A stretch of DNA of 64,000 bases from Tenodera sinensis (lineage: Eukaryota > Arthropoda > Insecta > Mantodea > Mantidae), in assembly GCA_030765045.1 (NCBI GenBank), contig CM060967.1:122680412-122744411 (forward strand). The letters run 5' to 3'. Made by a program: the position numbers and the translations under genes. The notes under the pieces are model-generated. The model had not been told where the DNA came from, did no database searches, and saw nothing but the letters and a program-made list of their open reading frames with translations. How positions within the stretch are numbered: the first letter of the stretch is position 1; every line of letters starts with the position of its first letter. This document shows positions 22,538 through 33,641 of this stretch, piece by piece.

Positions 22538-25500
22538 TTGTTCTTTCTTTCTTTCTCTCTTTCTTTCTTTCTTTCTCTCTCTCTTCCATCCTTCCTTCCT
22601 CTTCTTCCTTCCTTCCTTCCTTCCTCTTCTTCCTTCCTTCCTTCCTTCCTCTTCTTCCTTCCTTCCTTCCTCTTCTTCCTTCCTTCCTTCCTTCCTCTTC
22701 TTCCTTCCTTCCATCCTTCCTTCCTCTTCTTCCTTCCTTCCTTCCTTCCTTTCTTCTTCCTTCCTTCCTTCCTCTTCTTCCTTCCTTCCTTCCTCTTCTT
22801 CCTTCCTTCCTTCCTCTTCTTCCTTCCTTCCTCTTCTTCCTTCCTTCCTTCCTCTTCTTCCTTCCTTCCTTCCTTCCTCTTCTTCCTTCCTTCTTCTTCC
22901 TTCCTTCCTTCTTCTTCCTTCCTTCCTTCCTCTTCTTCCTTCCTTCCTTCCTCTTCTTCCTTCCTTCTTCTTCCTTCCTTCCTTCCTCTTCTTCCTTCCT
23001 TCCTTCTTTCCTTCCTCTTCTTCCTTCCTTCCTTCCTCTTCTTCCTTCCTTCCTTCTTCTTCCTTCCTTCCTTCCTCTTCTTCCTTCCTTCCTCTTCTTC
23101 CTTCCTTCCTTCTTCTTCCTTCCTTCCTTCCTTCCTTCTTCTTCCTTCCTTCCTTCTTCTTCCTTCCTTCCTTCTTCTTCCTTCCTTCCTTCCTCTTCTT
23201 CCTTCCTTCCTCTTCTTCCTTCCTTCCTCTTCTTCCTTCCTTCCTCTTCTTCCTTCCTTCCTTCCTCTTCTTCCTTCCTTCTTCTTCCTTCCTTCTTCTT
23301 CTTCCTTCCTTCCTTCCTCTTCTTCCTTCCTTCCTTCTTTCTTCCTTCCTTCCTTCCTTCCTTCCTCTTCTTCCTTCCTTCCTTCCTCTTCTTCCTTCCT
23401 TCCTCTTCTTCCTTCCTTCCTTCTTCCTTCCTTCCTTCCTCTTCTTCCTTCCTTCCTCTTCTTCCTTCCTTCCTCTTCTTCCTTCCTTCCTTCCTTCCTT
23501 CCTTCTTCTTCCTTCCTCTTCTTCCTTCCTCTTCTTCCTTCCTTCCTCTTCTTCCTTCCTTCCTCTTCTTCCTTCCTTCTTCTTCCTTCCTTCCTCTTCT
23601 TCCTTCCTTCCTCTTCTTCCTTCCTTCCTTCTTCTTCCTTCCTTCCTTCCTCTTCTTCCTTCCTCTTCTTCCTTCCTTCCTTCCTCTTCTTCCTTCCTTC
23701 CTCTTCTTCCTTCCTTCCTCTTCTTCCTTCCTTCCTCTTCTTCCTTCCTTCCTCTTCTTCCTTCCTTCCTCTTCATCCTTCCTTCCTCTTCATCCTTCCT
23801 TCCTCTTCTTCCTTCCTTCCTTCCTCTTCTTCCTTCCTTCCTCTTCTTCCTTCCTTCCTCTTCTTCCTTCCTTCCTTCCTCTTCTTCCTTCCTTCCTCTT
23901 CTTCCTTCCTTCCTCTTCTTCCTTCCTTCCTCTTCTTCCTTCCTTCCTTCTTCTTCCTTCCTTCCTCTTCTTCCTTCCTTCCTCTTCTTCCTTCCTTCCT
24001 CTTCTTCCTTCCTTCCTCTTCTTCCTTCCTTCCTCTTCTTCCTTCCTTCCTTCTTCTTCCTTCCTTCCTTCTTCTTCCTTCCTTCCTTCTTCTTCCTTCC
24101 TTCCTCTTCTTCCTTCCTTCCTCTTCTTCCTTCCTTCCTCTTCTTCCTTCCTTCCTCTTCTTCCTTCCTTCCTTCCTCTTCTTCCTTCCTTTCTCTTCTT
24201 CCTTCCTTCCTCTTCTTCCTTCCTTCCTCTTCTTCCTTTCTTCCTCTTCTTCCTTCCTTCCTTCCTCTTCTTCCTTCCTTCCTCTTCTTCCTTCCTTCCT
24301 CTTCTTCCTTCCTTCCTCTTCTTCCTTCCTTCCTCTTCTTCCTTCCTTCCTCTTCTTCCTTCCTTCCTTCCTCTTCTTCCTTCCTTCCTCTTCTTCCTTC
24401 CTTCTTCTTCCTTCCTTCCTTCCTCTTCTTCCTTCCTTCCTCTTCTTCCTTCCTTCCTCTTCTTCCTTCCTTCCTCTTCTTCCTTCCTTCCTCTTCTTCC
24501 TTCCTTCCTTCTTCCTTCCTTCTTCCTTCCTTCTTCCTTCCTTCTTCCTTCCTTCTTCCTTCCTTCCTTCCTCTTCTTCCTTCCTTCCTTCCTCTTCTTC
24601 CTTCCTTCCTTCTTCTTCCTTCCTTCCTTCCTCTTCTTCCTTCCTTCCTCTTCTTCCTTCCTTCCTCTTCTTCCTTCCTTCCTCTTCTTCCTTCCTTCTT
24701 CTTCCTTCCTTCCTTCCTTCTTCTTCCTTCCTTCCTTCCTCTTCTTCCTTCCTTCCTTCCTCTTCTTCCTTCCTTCCTCTTCTTCCTTCCTTCCTTCTTC
24801 TTCCTTCCTTCCTCTTCTTCCTTCCTTCCTCTTCTTCCTTCCTTCCTCTTCTTCCTTCCTTCCTTCTTCCTTCCTTCCTCTTCTTCCTTCCTTCCTCTTC
24901 TTCCTTCCTTCCTCTTCTTCCTTCCTTCCTCTTCTTCCTTCCTTCCTCTTCTTCCTTCCTTCCTTCCTCTTCTTCCTTCCTTCCTTCTTCTTCTTCCTTC
25001 CTTCCTTCTTCTTCTTCCTTCCTTCCTCTTCTTCCTTCCTTCCTTCCTCTTCTTCCTTCCTTCCTTCCTCTTCTTCCTTCCTTCCTTCCTCTTCTTCCTT
25101 CCTTCCTCTTCTTCCTTCCTTCCTCTTCTTCCTTCCTTCCTTCCTCTTCTTCCTTCCTTCCTCTTCTTCCTTCCTTCCTTCCTCTTCTTCCTTCCTTCCT
25201 TCTTCTTCCTTCCTTCCTTCCTTCCTCTTCTTCCTTCCTTCTTCCTTCCTTCCTCTTCTTCCTTCCTTCTTCTTCCTTCCTCTTCTTCCTTCCTTCCTTC
25301 CTCTTCTTCCTTCCTTCCTTCCTTCCTCTTCTTCCTTCCTTCCTTCCTCTTCTTCCTTCCTTCCTCTTCTTCCTTCCTTCCTCTTCTTCCTTCCTTCCTT
25401 CCTCTTCTTCCTTCCTTCCTTCCTCTTCTTCCTTCCTTCCTTCCTCTTCTTCCTTCCTTCCTTCTTCTTCCTTCCTCTTCTTCCTTCCTTCCTCTTCTTC

Positions 25501-26053
25501 CTTCCTTCCTCTTCTTCCTTCCTTCCTCTTCTTCCTTCCTTCCTTCTTCTTCCTTCCTTCCTTCCTCTTCTTCCTTCCTTCCTCTTCTTCCTTCCTTCCT
25601 CTTCTTCCTTCCTTCCTTCTTCTTCCTTCCTTCCTCTTCTTCCTTCCTTCCTTCCTCTTCTTCCTTCCTTCCTTCCTTCCTCTTCTTCCTTCCTTCCTCT
25701 TCTTCCTTCCTTCCTCTTCTTCCTTCCTTCTTCCTTCCTTCTTCCTTCCTTCCTTCCTCTTCTTCCTTCCTTCCTCTTCTTCCTTCCTTCCTCTTCTTCC
25801 TTCCTTCCTTCCTTCCTCTTCTTCCTTCCTTCCTTCCTCTTCTTCCTTCCTTCCTTCCTCTTCTTCCTTCCTTCCTTCCTTCCTTCCTCTTCTTCCTTCC
25901 TTCCTCTTCTTCCTTCCTTCCTCTTCTTCCTTCCTTCCTCTTCTTCCTTCCTTCCTTCCTCTTCTTCCTTCCTTCCTCTTCTTCCTTCCTTCCTTCCTCT
26001 TCTTCCTTCCTTCCTTCCTCTTCTTCCTTCCTTCCTTCCTCTTCTTCCTCTTC
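22500..26053. repeat. 3.55-kb pure pyrimidine/purine tract
   Basis: The plus strand is almost wholly C and T, built from TTCC runs alternating with TCTTCTTCC; only a handful of A or G interrupt, mostly before 22740 and at 23774-23793. The first ~90 bp are simple CTTT repeats. Because neither strand can form most stop codons, frames over 1200 codons are open on both strands, but they encode only Leu/Pro/Ser/Phe or Lys/Arg/Glu/Gly repeats and are not genes. It lies in intron 3 of the Myb/SANT-like gene, 450 bp before exon 4. Confidence 0.97.
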
Positions 26054-26343
26054 ACCACTATTATTATTTTTATCATTACAATTTTCTACGTGAATGAGTT
26101 CATTTGGCACTATGCAAAGTACTTAGAGACGTTCTTAGTTCTCCTGTGAGTCCATAATTCTTTAATTCTTGGGCTTTCTTTCATCTGTCCATATTGTTCC
26201 AGTTTTTTGCTTCTGTTGGCCCTCTTGGTCAACTTGCCATTTATGCACCTTGATTCGAAAGTTATCTCTTTATGATGCCTTCTTGAGCAGTTCCTGCCAA
26301 TTTTAAGTCATTTTTACACACCCGATCCACTTCATGGTATCTA

Positions 26344-26419
<76 letters not shown>

Positions 26420-26430
26420 GTATTACTATT

Positions 26431-26467
<37 letters not shown>
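26344..26467. repeat. (ATT)n and (TAC)n microsatellites
   Basis: Two adjacent trinucleotide arrays, 26344-26419 and 26431-26467, within 40 bp of the exon 4 acceptor. Confidence 0.95.
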
Positions 26468-26506
26468 GTACTCTACTGCTGTCACTATTATTTTTATATG
26501 TTACAG

Positions 26507-26563
26507 ACCCGCTGTGTATGCCTGTTGTCCATGAAAACATTGCTGCAGATTCTTCCCTGCAAG
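26507..26563 (+). CDS. Myb/SANT-like protein, exon 4
   Basis: 57 bp (19 codons) in symmetric phase 1. The acceptor ATATGTTACAG ends at 26506 and the donor is G|GTAATT. It encodes DPLCMPVVHENIAADSSLQ, part of the acidic linker. Support comes from the splice sites and phase; the residues themselves are not a known domain. Confidence 0.65.
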
Positions 26564-26999
26564 GTAATTTGAGAAGCAAATACAATATATTTTACACTTT
26601 ATTTAAGTTACTATTTTTATTATTATTGCAATCTTTATCAGCTTTGAATAAAATTAAAATCTATACAACTTATGTTTGTTGACATTTAGAAACACTTTTT
26701 AAAAATACAATCATTTATGAGGGTAGAAACTTCTTACAGCCTTTTGATGTTCAAATTTCTCTTATCTTTTTATGTATAAAATCTGTATTACAACCATTCA
26801 TTAATGGAATTTTGATAGTGTGTTTGTATTGTGTGTTAACTTCTTCTTTATTAAGGGGTATTTTTATTAACCTATAGATTTAAACTATTAAAAACAGCAA
26901 ATTTATAAGAAGTATTAAAACTTATTTTTTATGTAATTATCAGTATGGGTTGATATTCTGTAAATGGCAAAATTCAGTTGTTATGTTTTATCATCTTTA
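26564..26999. other. intron 4 sequence, nothing recognised
   Basis: AT-rich; no coding or repeat signature seen before the Penelope remnant. Confidence 0.4.
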
Positions 27000-27351
27000 A
27001 ATCTAAAAATGGAAGATAACCACTAATTTCAGTTTCCAAAGTGAATTTTATGGCTTTATCTTATAAATTTAAAAGTTTTAAAGCATCGTTTATATGTTTC
27101 TCGTGAACAATAGTAAAAATGTCATCCACATATCTATACCAGGTTTTAAAAATTAAAGGGAATGCTTCAGTGATTTTTATTTAAAAAGCTTATGAAAATA
27201 TTAGCAAGAAATGGCTAAAGTGGACTACCCATAGCTAAGCCAGAAATTTGTTGAAGGAAATTTTCATTAAATTCTTTATGAAACTCAAGTTTTTGATTAA
27301 TTTCAACAACTTACACCATATACAAGATAAGTAAAGCCTAATCTCTAAATA
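27000..27351 (-). mobile_element. Penelope-like element remnant
   Basis: Minus-strand pieces of a Penelope reverse transcriptase: a YVDD-type box near 27125-27145 (complement of GTCATCCACATA) and the SGLAMG-like stretch near 27220-27250. The frame is broken throughout. The remnant is interrupted at 27352 by a Tc1/mariner-type element. Confidence 0.65.
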
Positions 27352-28165
27352 CAGGGTTCTTCATTTAAAATCTAATGGAGCACACAGCGTTTTGCCTCTC
27401 CCACAACCTTGCTGGATTCCTCCACTACCGGCTGCTGTTGTACAATTGGCTAGTCTGTACTGGGCCTCTGAAAATCCACATCACGTTCAAGAAATCCCTC
27501 ATGATTGGAGAGTTGGAGTTTGGTGTGCTGTTAGCGCTAAACACATAATCGGTCCAATATTCTATGAGTAGACATAAATGCAGAGATCACAGCTTCACGG
27601 GTGATCAGCCGTGTCAAACTTAACACGGCTGATCACCCGTGAAGCTCTGATCACTAACGTTCGCCGTGAAAGCTTCAAATCTTACATAAATGCAGAGAGG
27701 TACTGAAGTGACATTTTCACCCCATTTTATCATGAACTGACAGAAGAAGAGAAATCATATGTCTGAAAATATTCTGCTACTGCACATACAGCAGAGAAAT
27801 CAATGAATAAAATTAGAAGTGTTTGAAGATAGTGATTAGTGCTGGTGTATGGCCCTCTCGCTCCCCCTGTCTAACAGTGGGGTAACCTGAAAGTTTATGA
27901 GACAAATCCTCATATATTGGAAAAAACTAAAACAAAATGTCAGAAATTAAATCAGAAACATTACAGATGCCCAACTTATCCTGTGAATCAAAATGTGCTC
28001 TCCTGATATAATGCTTGTGTTGCCAAGAGTGGATGACATTTCCAGCATCTTCTATATATATGCTTTACGTGTAGAGTTTATGTAGGAGCAAAGTCGGCTA
28101 TGGCATACCTGATCGTGCACAGGCAAGATGCAGTGTGCCCATTAGGTTTTAAATGAAGAACTCTG
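27352..28165 (+). mobile_element. Tc1/mariner-superfamily element (814 bp), transposase decayed
   Basis: Terminal inverted repeats of about 25 bp (CAGGGTTCTTCATTTAAAAT against CAGAGTTCTTCATTTAAAAC) sit between TA duplications (27350-27351 and 28166-28167). Translated fragments on the plus strand, WRVGVWCAVSAKHIIGPIFY and ATAHTAEKSMNKI, belong to a DDE transposase. A 97-bp hairpin insertion (27587-27683) sits in the middle. Confidence 0.85.
27587..27683. mobile_element. 97-bp hairpin insertion with 15-bp target duplication
   Basis: Flanked by identical ACATAAATGCAGAGA (27572-27586 and 27684-27698). The insert and the two bases before it form a near-perfect 30-bp stem (arms 27585-27614 and 27623-27652; AGCTTCACGGGTGATCAGCC) and then read GTTCGCCGTGAAAGC and a TTCAAATCTT end. 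The long duplication suggests retroposition of a small structured RNA or the end of a SINE. Confidence 0.7.
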
Positions 28166-28167
28166 TA

Positions 28168-30470
28168 TTTGTTAATATTAGTTGATTTATATTACCTCAC
28201 TGTTAAAAGCTTCAGCTTTTCATTGAATCCTGAGTGCTTTTGGATTGAAACTATGTTTCTGATATAAATTATCCATGTGTGTTGGTTTCCTATACACTCA
28301 GTATTCTAATCTGTCTGTATTTCTCATTATTATTTTTAAATCCAGAAAAGTAGCTATCAATTTTATCACTTTCAATAGTGAATTTGGTAGATCTGTCCTA
28401 TAAATTTAATAGTTATAATGGGTTCTGAGCTAGTTTTGTTGGAATAACGGTGAAGATATAATCTACATATGTGAACCAGGTTTGGAATAGGTATGGAAAT
28501 CTTCTTGTAATATGTGTCTCTAATTTGCAGCGACATAGAGCTGCCCATGGCTAAACCTGACATTTGTTGGTAAAACTTGTTGAACCTAAAACTGTGAAAC
28601 CCTGTTCTGAAAGCTAAAGATTTGTTACTTTTGGTATCTTCTGTTGGTGTACTGGTGAACAGAGAACTGCTGTCAAAAAAATACTAGAATGTCATTAATA
28701 TGAATGGTCACACTTTTACTTTCTCTACTGGTAAGTAGGGTAAGTATTGTATTCCACCCAAAAATTCAATGTCGAGATTTCACCGGAAAAATATGTTTTG
28801 AGACCCCCTTAACACCCCCCCAAAAAAAAAGCATTTTTAGAAAAAGGTCCGTGTTTGTGTGTCTGTCTGTGGACAGCATAACTTAAAAACGAAAAGTAGG
28901 TTAAAAACCAAAGTTGGTATTTACGTTTAATGTCTTTCAAGGATGCGACACAAAGATTTTGAAGAAAATAGCCCCACCCTAAACTACCCTTTACATGGAA
29001 CATTTTTCGAAAATTTTTATTTTCTTGAAAATGGCTCTGACGATTTTGATTAAAATGTGACATGTTTGAGATATTTTTATGACAAATGAAATGTATATCT
29101 TGAATTTTTTGGCTATAGCCCCTGTAGTCGTATTTGCTGTAGACTACTTTTGCATAACTTGTAAACTGTTAGAGATAGACAAAACTTTACTGTACAAAAA
29201 AATGTAGATCTTGCTAAAATACACAATTTATGTCTAAATAAATTTTCTTGTAGGGTGAACCATTTCGGAGATATTCTTGTTATGTGTGTGAGTTTTGCGA
29301 AAACTTAAAACTTTCATGAAATGGAACATCGTTCGTTTTTTTTATCGCACAAAGCCTACTGTTGTAATATATATAAGCAATAAGATAATTTGTACAAATG
29401 TTTATCTTAACTAACACAAAGAAGATATAGGAATGAGAGTTTGTAAGAATGGTTAGTACAAGAGTAGAGAAAGTCATGTGAGTGCAGCACATCAGATTTT
29501 TTAATTTATCAACCAGGTCTAAGTACTATTTTTATGCTCAATGGTTCAAATGTTTCTACGAAGTTCAAATTGTTGACTCACCATTTGGCTAAGTGATATG
29601 TTGGTGCATCTACATCGTTTCTAAGAATTTTCTGTAGACAATGCAGCTTTGGTAACATTAGGTTGATAGGTATCAGCTTATGCTTTATATTACTCGATTA
29701 ATGTAATCCTCCTTATGTATAATGACGGTTTTGTTGCTTTTGTCTGCTTCAATGCAAAACACAGATTTGTCATTTAATTCACCAGTCATTTGTCCTAATT
29801 TAAAAACTCCTTTTTTCATTATGTTTTAGCACATGTATTATAATTTTGACATCAGCAATGAAATCGCCTGTTACGTGCATGGTTAATACGAGTATTATGG
29901 CCTTGGTTTCATAACTATTTTTCTTTTTTCATAAAGGACTCATTGACAAATTCACAACATTGTCTATGGTTTTTTGATATATTTAATTTTGTCCAGATTA
30001 TTTTGCTCTTCTCTGTTTCCATAAGCATTCTGCTTTATTTGTGAACTTCTGTTTCCTGCTCATGATTATGTTAAGTTTCTCATACAATCTTTCTTTGTGG
30101 TTGGACCAAATTGTATTTTCTTATTTATTCACTAGTTTTAAGTGAATATTGTATATCATTAGATCAGTTTTCACTAATGGAGCTTAGTGTTTCAATCTTT
30201 CCAGTAATACTCTTTTGTCCACTGCTTTTGTATGTGTGCTGTGTGTGTTAATGTTTCACTATCTTTCCGATAAAGTTCAGGATTTGCTCACATAGACATT
30301 TAAAACTTGATGTTGGCAAAGGTCTGTCTCATGTGTAAGTTGGTAAAAATGTTAATGTCCCTTTTGTGTCCATACAGTCATGTTAAAATCATATAGCTCT
30401 CTTACCTGCAATTCTGCCATTTTATTACATGAGTATGTATCAATTCAATCTTTACTTCTTTGGCTTGTTA
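28168..30470 (-). mobile_element. second Penelope-like remnant, split by repeat B
   Basis: Reading leftwards from about 30470, decayed N-terminal pieces (KTVIIHKEDYI near 29690-29730) are followed, beyond repeat B (28713-29503), by FYQQMSGLAMGSSM near 28550-28570 and a degenerate YVDD region near 28455. It is an older and different family from the Penelope pair at 51.6-55.0 kb. Confidence 0.6.
28713..29503 (-). repeat. repeat B copy 4, inverted
   Basis: Complete at both ends: it begins with the complement of AGTAGAGAAAGTAAAA and ends at the complement of AAAAAATCTGATGTG. Inserted in a Penelope remnant. Confidence 0.85.
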
Positions 30471-30482
30471 ACCATGGTAATA

Positions 30483-31737
30483 AATGGGTCGGTTGGTAGG
30501 TCCTGGGCCTCACAATAAAAAATTGTTTTTTCTTTATTTCTGAACATAATCTCCAGAATGGTTAATAAATTTGTCATATCAGTGTTCTAATTTAATTAAC
30601 CATCTCTGCAGTGCAATTTATCATGGTCCTCAAAATAGCTGTTTACTGCATCAATGACCTCGTTGCTGTGAAATCTTCGTCCTCCAAGAGATTTTTTGAG
30701 GTTCAGGAACAAGTGGTAGTCACTGGGTGCTAGGTCTGGCAAGTAGGATGGATGTTCAAGCAGTTCGAACTTTAATTGCACATTTTTCCCATTGCAGTGC
30801 CTGAACGATGGGCCAGAGTTTTGTCGTGAATAAACAAGATTTTTTCCTTTCCCAAATGAGGTCTTTTTCTTTTCACCTCATCACTCAAACGTTGCAGTAA
30901 ACTTGTGTAGTAGTCACCAGTGATCAAGTAATCAATAAGAATAATTCCCTGTGCATCCCAGAAAACACTTGTCGTAACCTTGTTAGCTGACAAAATTGAC
31001 TTAGCCGTTTTTGGAGTTGGTTCACCTGGTGCAATTCACTGTTTTGACTGTGATTTACTTTCTGGAGTGTAGTGATACATCCAAGTTTCATCCATGGTAA
31101 TAAGCTGCCCCAAAAATTTGCTGGGATTTTTACAATTGAGATGCAAATTCTTAACAGAAACAGTTTTTCTTTGCAACTTTTGATCAGGTGTCAACAAACG
31201 TGGCACCCATCTTGCACAGACCTTGTGAAGCCCAAAACATTACTTAAAATATTACCTGCATGTTCTTTTGATAGGTTTACAGCCTCTGTTATCTCAAACA
31301 ACTTTAATCTGTGGTCTTCCAGTACTAAACAAATTTTTTTCAATGATCTCTGGAGTTGTAACTTCCACAGGACATCCAGAGCGAGACTCATCAATAATGC
31401 TCGTACATCCCATTTTAATTTCTGCAACCCACCTTTTAATCATTGTATATGAAGGGGCAGAGTCTTTCAATATACTGTCCATTTCCTACTTGATTTCTTT
31501 GGGCGTTAAGCCTTTCAAATGGGAGTATTTAATCACTGTTCATTTTTCCAAATTCTCCATTTTCTGAAACCTCTACACTTGTCTTGTTTAAAATGCTGTC
31601 ATTCAAAAATTAAACAAGCTATTGACCTGTAGCTATGGATACAAGCTAGTCTAGAGTTAAACTATATGATGCTATCCTTCAAACTGGCCCAGTGGTGCCA
31701 CCCCTCTGTGAGGCTCGGGACTTATCAGCCGTCCCTT
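30483..31737 (-). mobile_element. mariner element, full length (1255 bp), inactive
   Basis: The ends match as imperfect inverted repeats over about 30 bp (left GTCCTGGGCCTCACA, right complement GTCCCGAGCCTCACA) between TA dinucleotides at 30481-30482 and 31738-31739. The transposase reads leftwards from a MENLEK start near 31561: ESRSGCPVEVTTPEIIEK, KVTTSVFWDAQGIILIDYL (first Asp), ILFIHDKTLAHRSG (second), and EHPSYLPDLAPSDYHLFLN (third). Several frameshifts and stops break it. Confidence 0.88.
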
Positions 31738-31954
31738 GTATAAACCTGACAAGAAAATCAGTTGGCCAATCAGCTGAGGATGGAGAGGAGTGTCTCCGAA
31801 ACTAGTCCTGAAGGATTTTTAAACTAAATGGAGCAAAGGTATTTTTAAATGTCAACAAACTTATGTTTTATAGATTTTAATGACATGTTCAAAATACTTA
31901 ATTTTCATAATAAATATTATACAGCTTTGATTGTTTTATACTGTTGTGTTACAG

Positions 31955-32011
31955 ATCAGTCATATGCAGATGTATGTGATGACATGGATGCCTCTGTTAC
32001 AACACAAGAAG
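31955..32011 (+). CDS. Myb/SANT-like protein, exon 5
   Basis: 57 bp, symmetric phase 1, the same size as exon 4. The acceptor TGTTGTGTTACAG ends at 31954 and the donor is G|GTAACA. It encodes DQSYADVCDDMDASVTTQE, again an acidic linker. Only 85 bp of intron separate it from exon 6. Confidence 0.75.
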
Positions 32012-32096
32012 GTAACAGTGATTTAAATAGTGATATAACAGTGGTTGGCTATTCAACTGTAAATAATAGCATGTAACAAATCTTTTTCTTGTACAG

Positions 32097-32548
32097 GTCA
32101 AACTCTTCCATCGCATCCTCGAAGACAATGCCTTACAAGGGAGAACCTTATGGAGGAAGAATTAGAAATGAAGCTCAAAAGACATAGGCTCCAGATGGAG
32201 CGGGATGCACAGCTGCAGTCCCTTCGGGAGAAAGAGCTGCAGCTTCTTGTAGAACAGGCACGAGAGAGGAGGGAAAATACTAGGAAGGAAGAAGAAAGGA
32301 GACAGGCTATTGAGTGGGAGCAGGAAAAAAAGAGAAAGGTATTTGAAGGGGAGGAGGAAAGGAAGAGAAAGGCATTCGAGTGGGAGGAGGATCGGAAGAA
32401 AAAGGCATTTGAAGCAGAGGAGGACAGGAAGACAAAGGCATTTGAGGCAGAGGAGAGAAGAAAGGAGGAAATGCATTTGTTAGAACGGGAAATTAGAAAA
32501 AAGCAAATGGACTTAATTATGGGCATGACTGGTGAAGATTTTTTCTAG
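32097..32548 (+). CDS. Myb/SANT-like protein, last exon with coiled coil
   Basis: The acceptor TTTTTCTTGTACAG ends at 32096, phase 1; the exon runs to TAG at 32546-32548 and completes 342 aa. It encodes a highly charged Glu/Lys/Arg helix from about residue 205 to 335 (start EELEMKLKRHRLQMERD) and a short tail MDLIMGMTGEDFF. Five consecutive 11-residue repeats (32297-32461) of the form KRKAFEWEEDR suggest a hendecad coiled coil for dimerisation. The tail-end helix plus an N-terminal Myb/SANT domain is a common layout for this family in arthropods. No clear AATAAA was seen close behind. Confidence 0.85.
32297..32461 (+). repeat. five 33-bp coding repeats
   Basis: In-frame units encode RRQAIEWEQEK, KRKVFEGEEER, KRKAFEWEEDR, KKKAFEAEEDR and KTKAFEAEERR. 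Length conservation at exactly 33 bp keeps the helix register. Confidence 0.9.
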
Positions 32549-32614
32549 AAAACTGTGTTGTATAATTTTCCCACTTCTGGCAAAAGAATGAAACAGCAAT
32601 TTACACACATACAT

Positions 32615-32615
<1 letters not shown>

Positions 32616-32657
<42 letters not shown>
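32616..32657. repeat. (AT)n microsatellite
   Basis: About 21 AT units just downstream of the Myb/SANT-like gene. The following 32660-33120 holds nothing I recognise. Confidence 0.95.
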
Positions 32658-32660
<3 letters not shown>

Positions 32661-33119
32661 GGCATTTATTATGTGTGTATGTGTTTAACAGAGGGGGGGA
32701 CACCTCGATTAGAGGATACTGTATTGTCTAATGAGTAAATAAGTGTTACAGTAGAATCCCGGTAACTCGACATTCCGTTTAACTCGACAAACTTTCTATT
32801 TCAATGTTTTTTATTTTTTAGTATTAAATTTGACTGTAATTTCTATTATCTACTATACGGTATGAATAGTATAGGTAAATTTTAATTAGTATACGTGTAC
32901 AGCCTATTGCAATCTCCCTCACAGTAACGAAAGGGCTGACCACTTATTGACCTTCAATATCCAGTCAGAACATATGCAGCCAGGAGAACATTGTCATGAA
33001 ACCAAAATTTTGCTGCTAATTATGTGGATTTACACCACAAACACTTGTTTGGAAGGTTTGAAGGTTTATTGCTTTACCCAGTACAAAAGTAGTTTTAGAC
33101 GTGACAGTTGTGCAATGAT

Positions 33120-33449
33120 TTATGATGGCAACAAGGTGACCCTTGTAGCCCAGGCAGCAACTTCTTGGGAGGGCCAGGGAAGAGTATTCCAGTGCGCAAG
33201 CAACTGTGCCATGTCTGCAATTGCTGGAATGAACTGTGCTATCAACCAAACTTGAAAGATGACAAGGGAGGGAAATGAGAAATGAAGGGAAAGGAAGCCA
33301 TGGAGAAGAGATTAATGCACCCCAGCATTCACTTAGGTGATATGGGGAAACCATGGAAAAACCCATGTCAGAGTGCGCGGCCATGGGGATCGAACCCATG
33401 ATCTCCTGAACGCAGGCCACAGACATTACTCTCTGAGCCATCCCACTCG
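33120..33449 (-). mobile_element. tRNA-derived SINE
   Basis: The minus-strand head (33449 to about 33372) has B box GGTTCGATCCC and A-box-like TGGCTCAGAGAG. The body contains CCATGGTTTCCCCATATCACC-like text and ends in a region with GGCTACAAGGGTCACC. It lies directly against the mariner terminus. ORFs here are by-products. Confidence 0.75.
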
Positions 33450-33641
33450 GTGCATTCATTAAGTAATGCAACACATTCTTCTTTCTTGAAGCAGGTTGGT
33501 TTTATTCAGGATTGAAATACACTATTATTCTCTAACCTTGTGGCTACAAAACTATTTTTCAACACAATTTCCATTCAGTGTTATGGTCTTGTGCCACCTT
33601 AATGGGAGAGCTGTATGCCTGCATGGTACCACTCTGCTATA

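Noticed and set aside
22500..26053. CRISPR-like or satellite array
   Set aside because: There are no fixed repeat-spacer units; the tract is a variable mix of TTCC and TCTTCTTCC in a eukaryotic intron.
22193..26110. Open frames of up to 1305 codons on both strands
   Set aside because: They translate the CT/AG tract into Glu/Arg/Lys/Gly or Leu/Pro/Ser/Phe repeats. Several overlapping frames are open at once, which is an effect of base composition.
32098..32526. 142-codon Ser/Phe-rich minus-strand ORF
   Set aside because: Antisense shadow of the coiled-coil exon of the Myb/SANT-like gene.
33016..33474. 152-codon minus-strand ORF
   Set aside because: It covers a tRNA-derived SINE and its flank; the residues simply translate SINE boxes.
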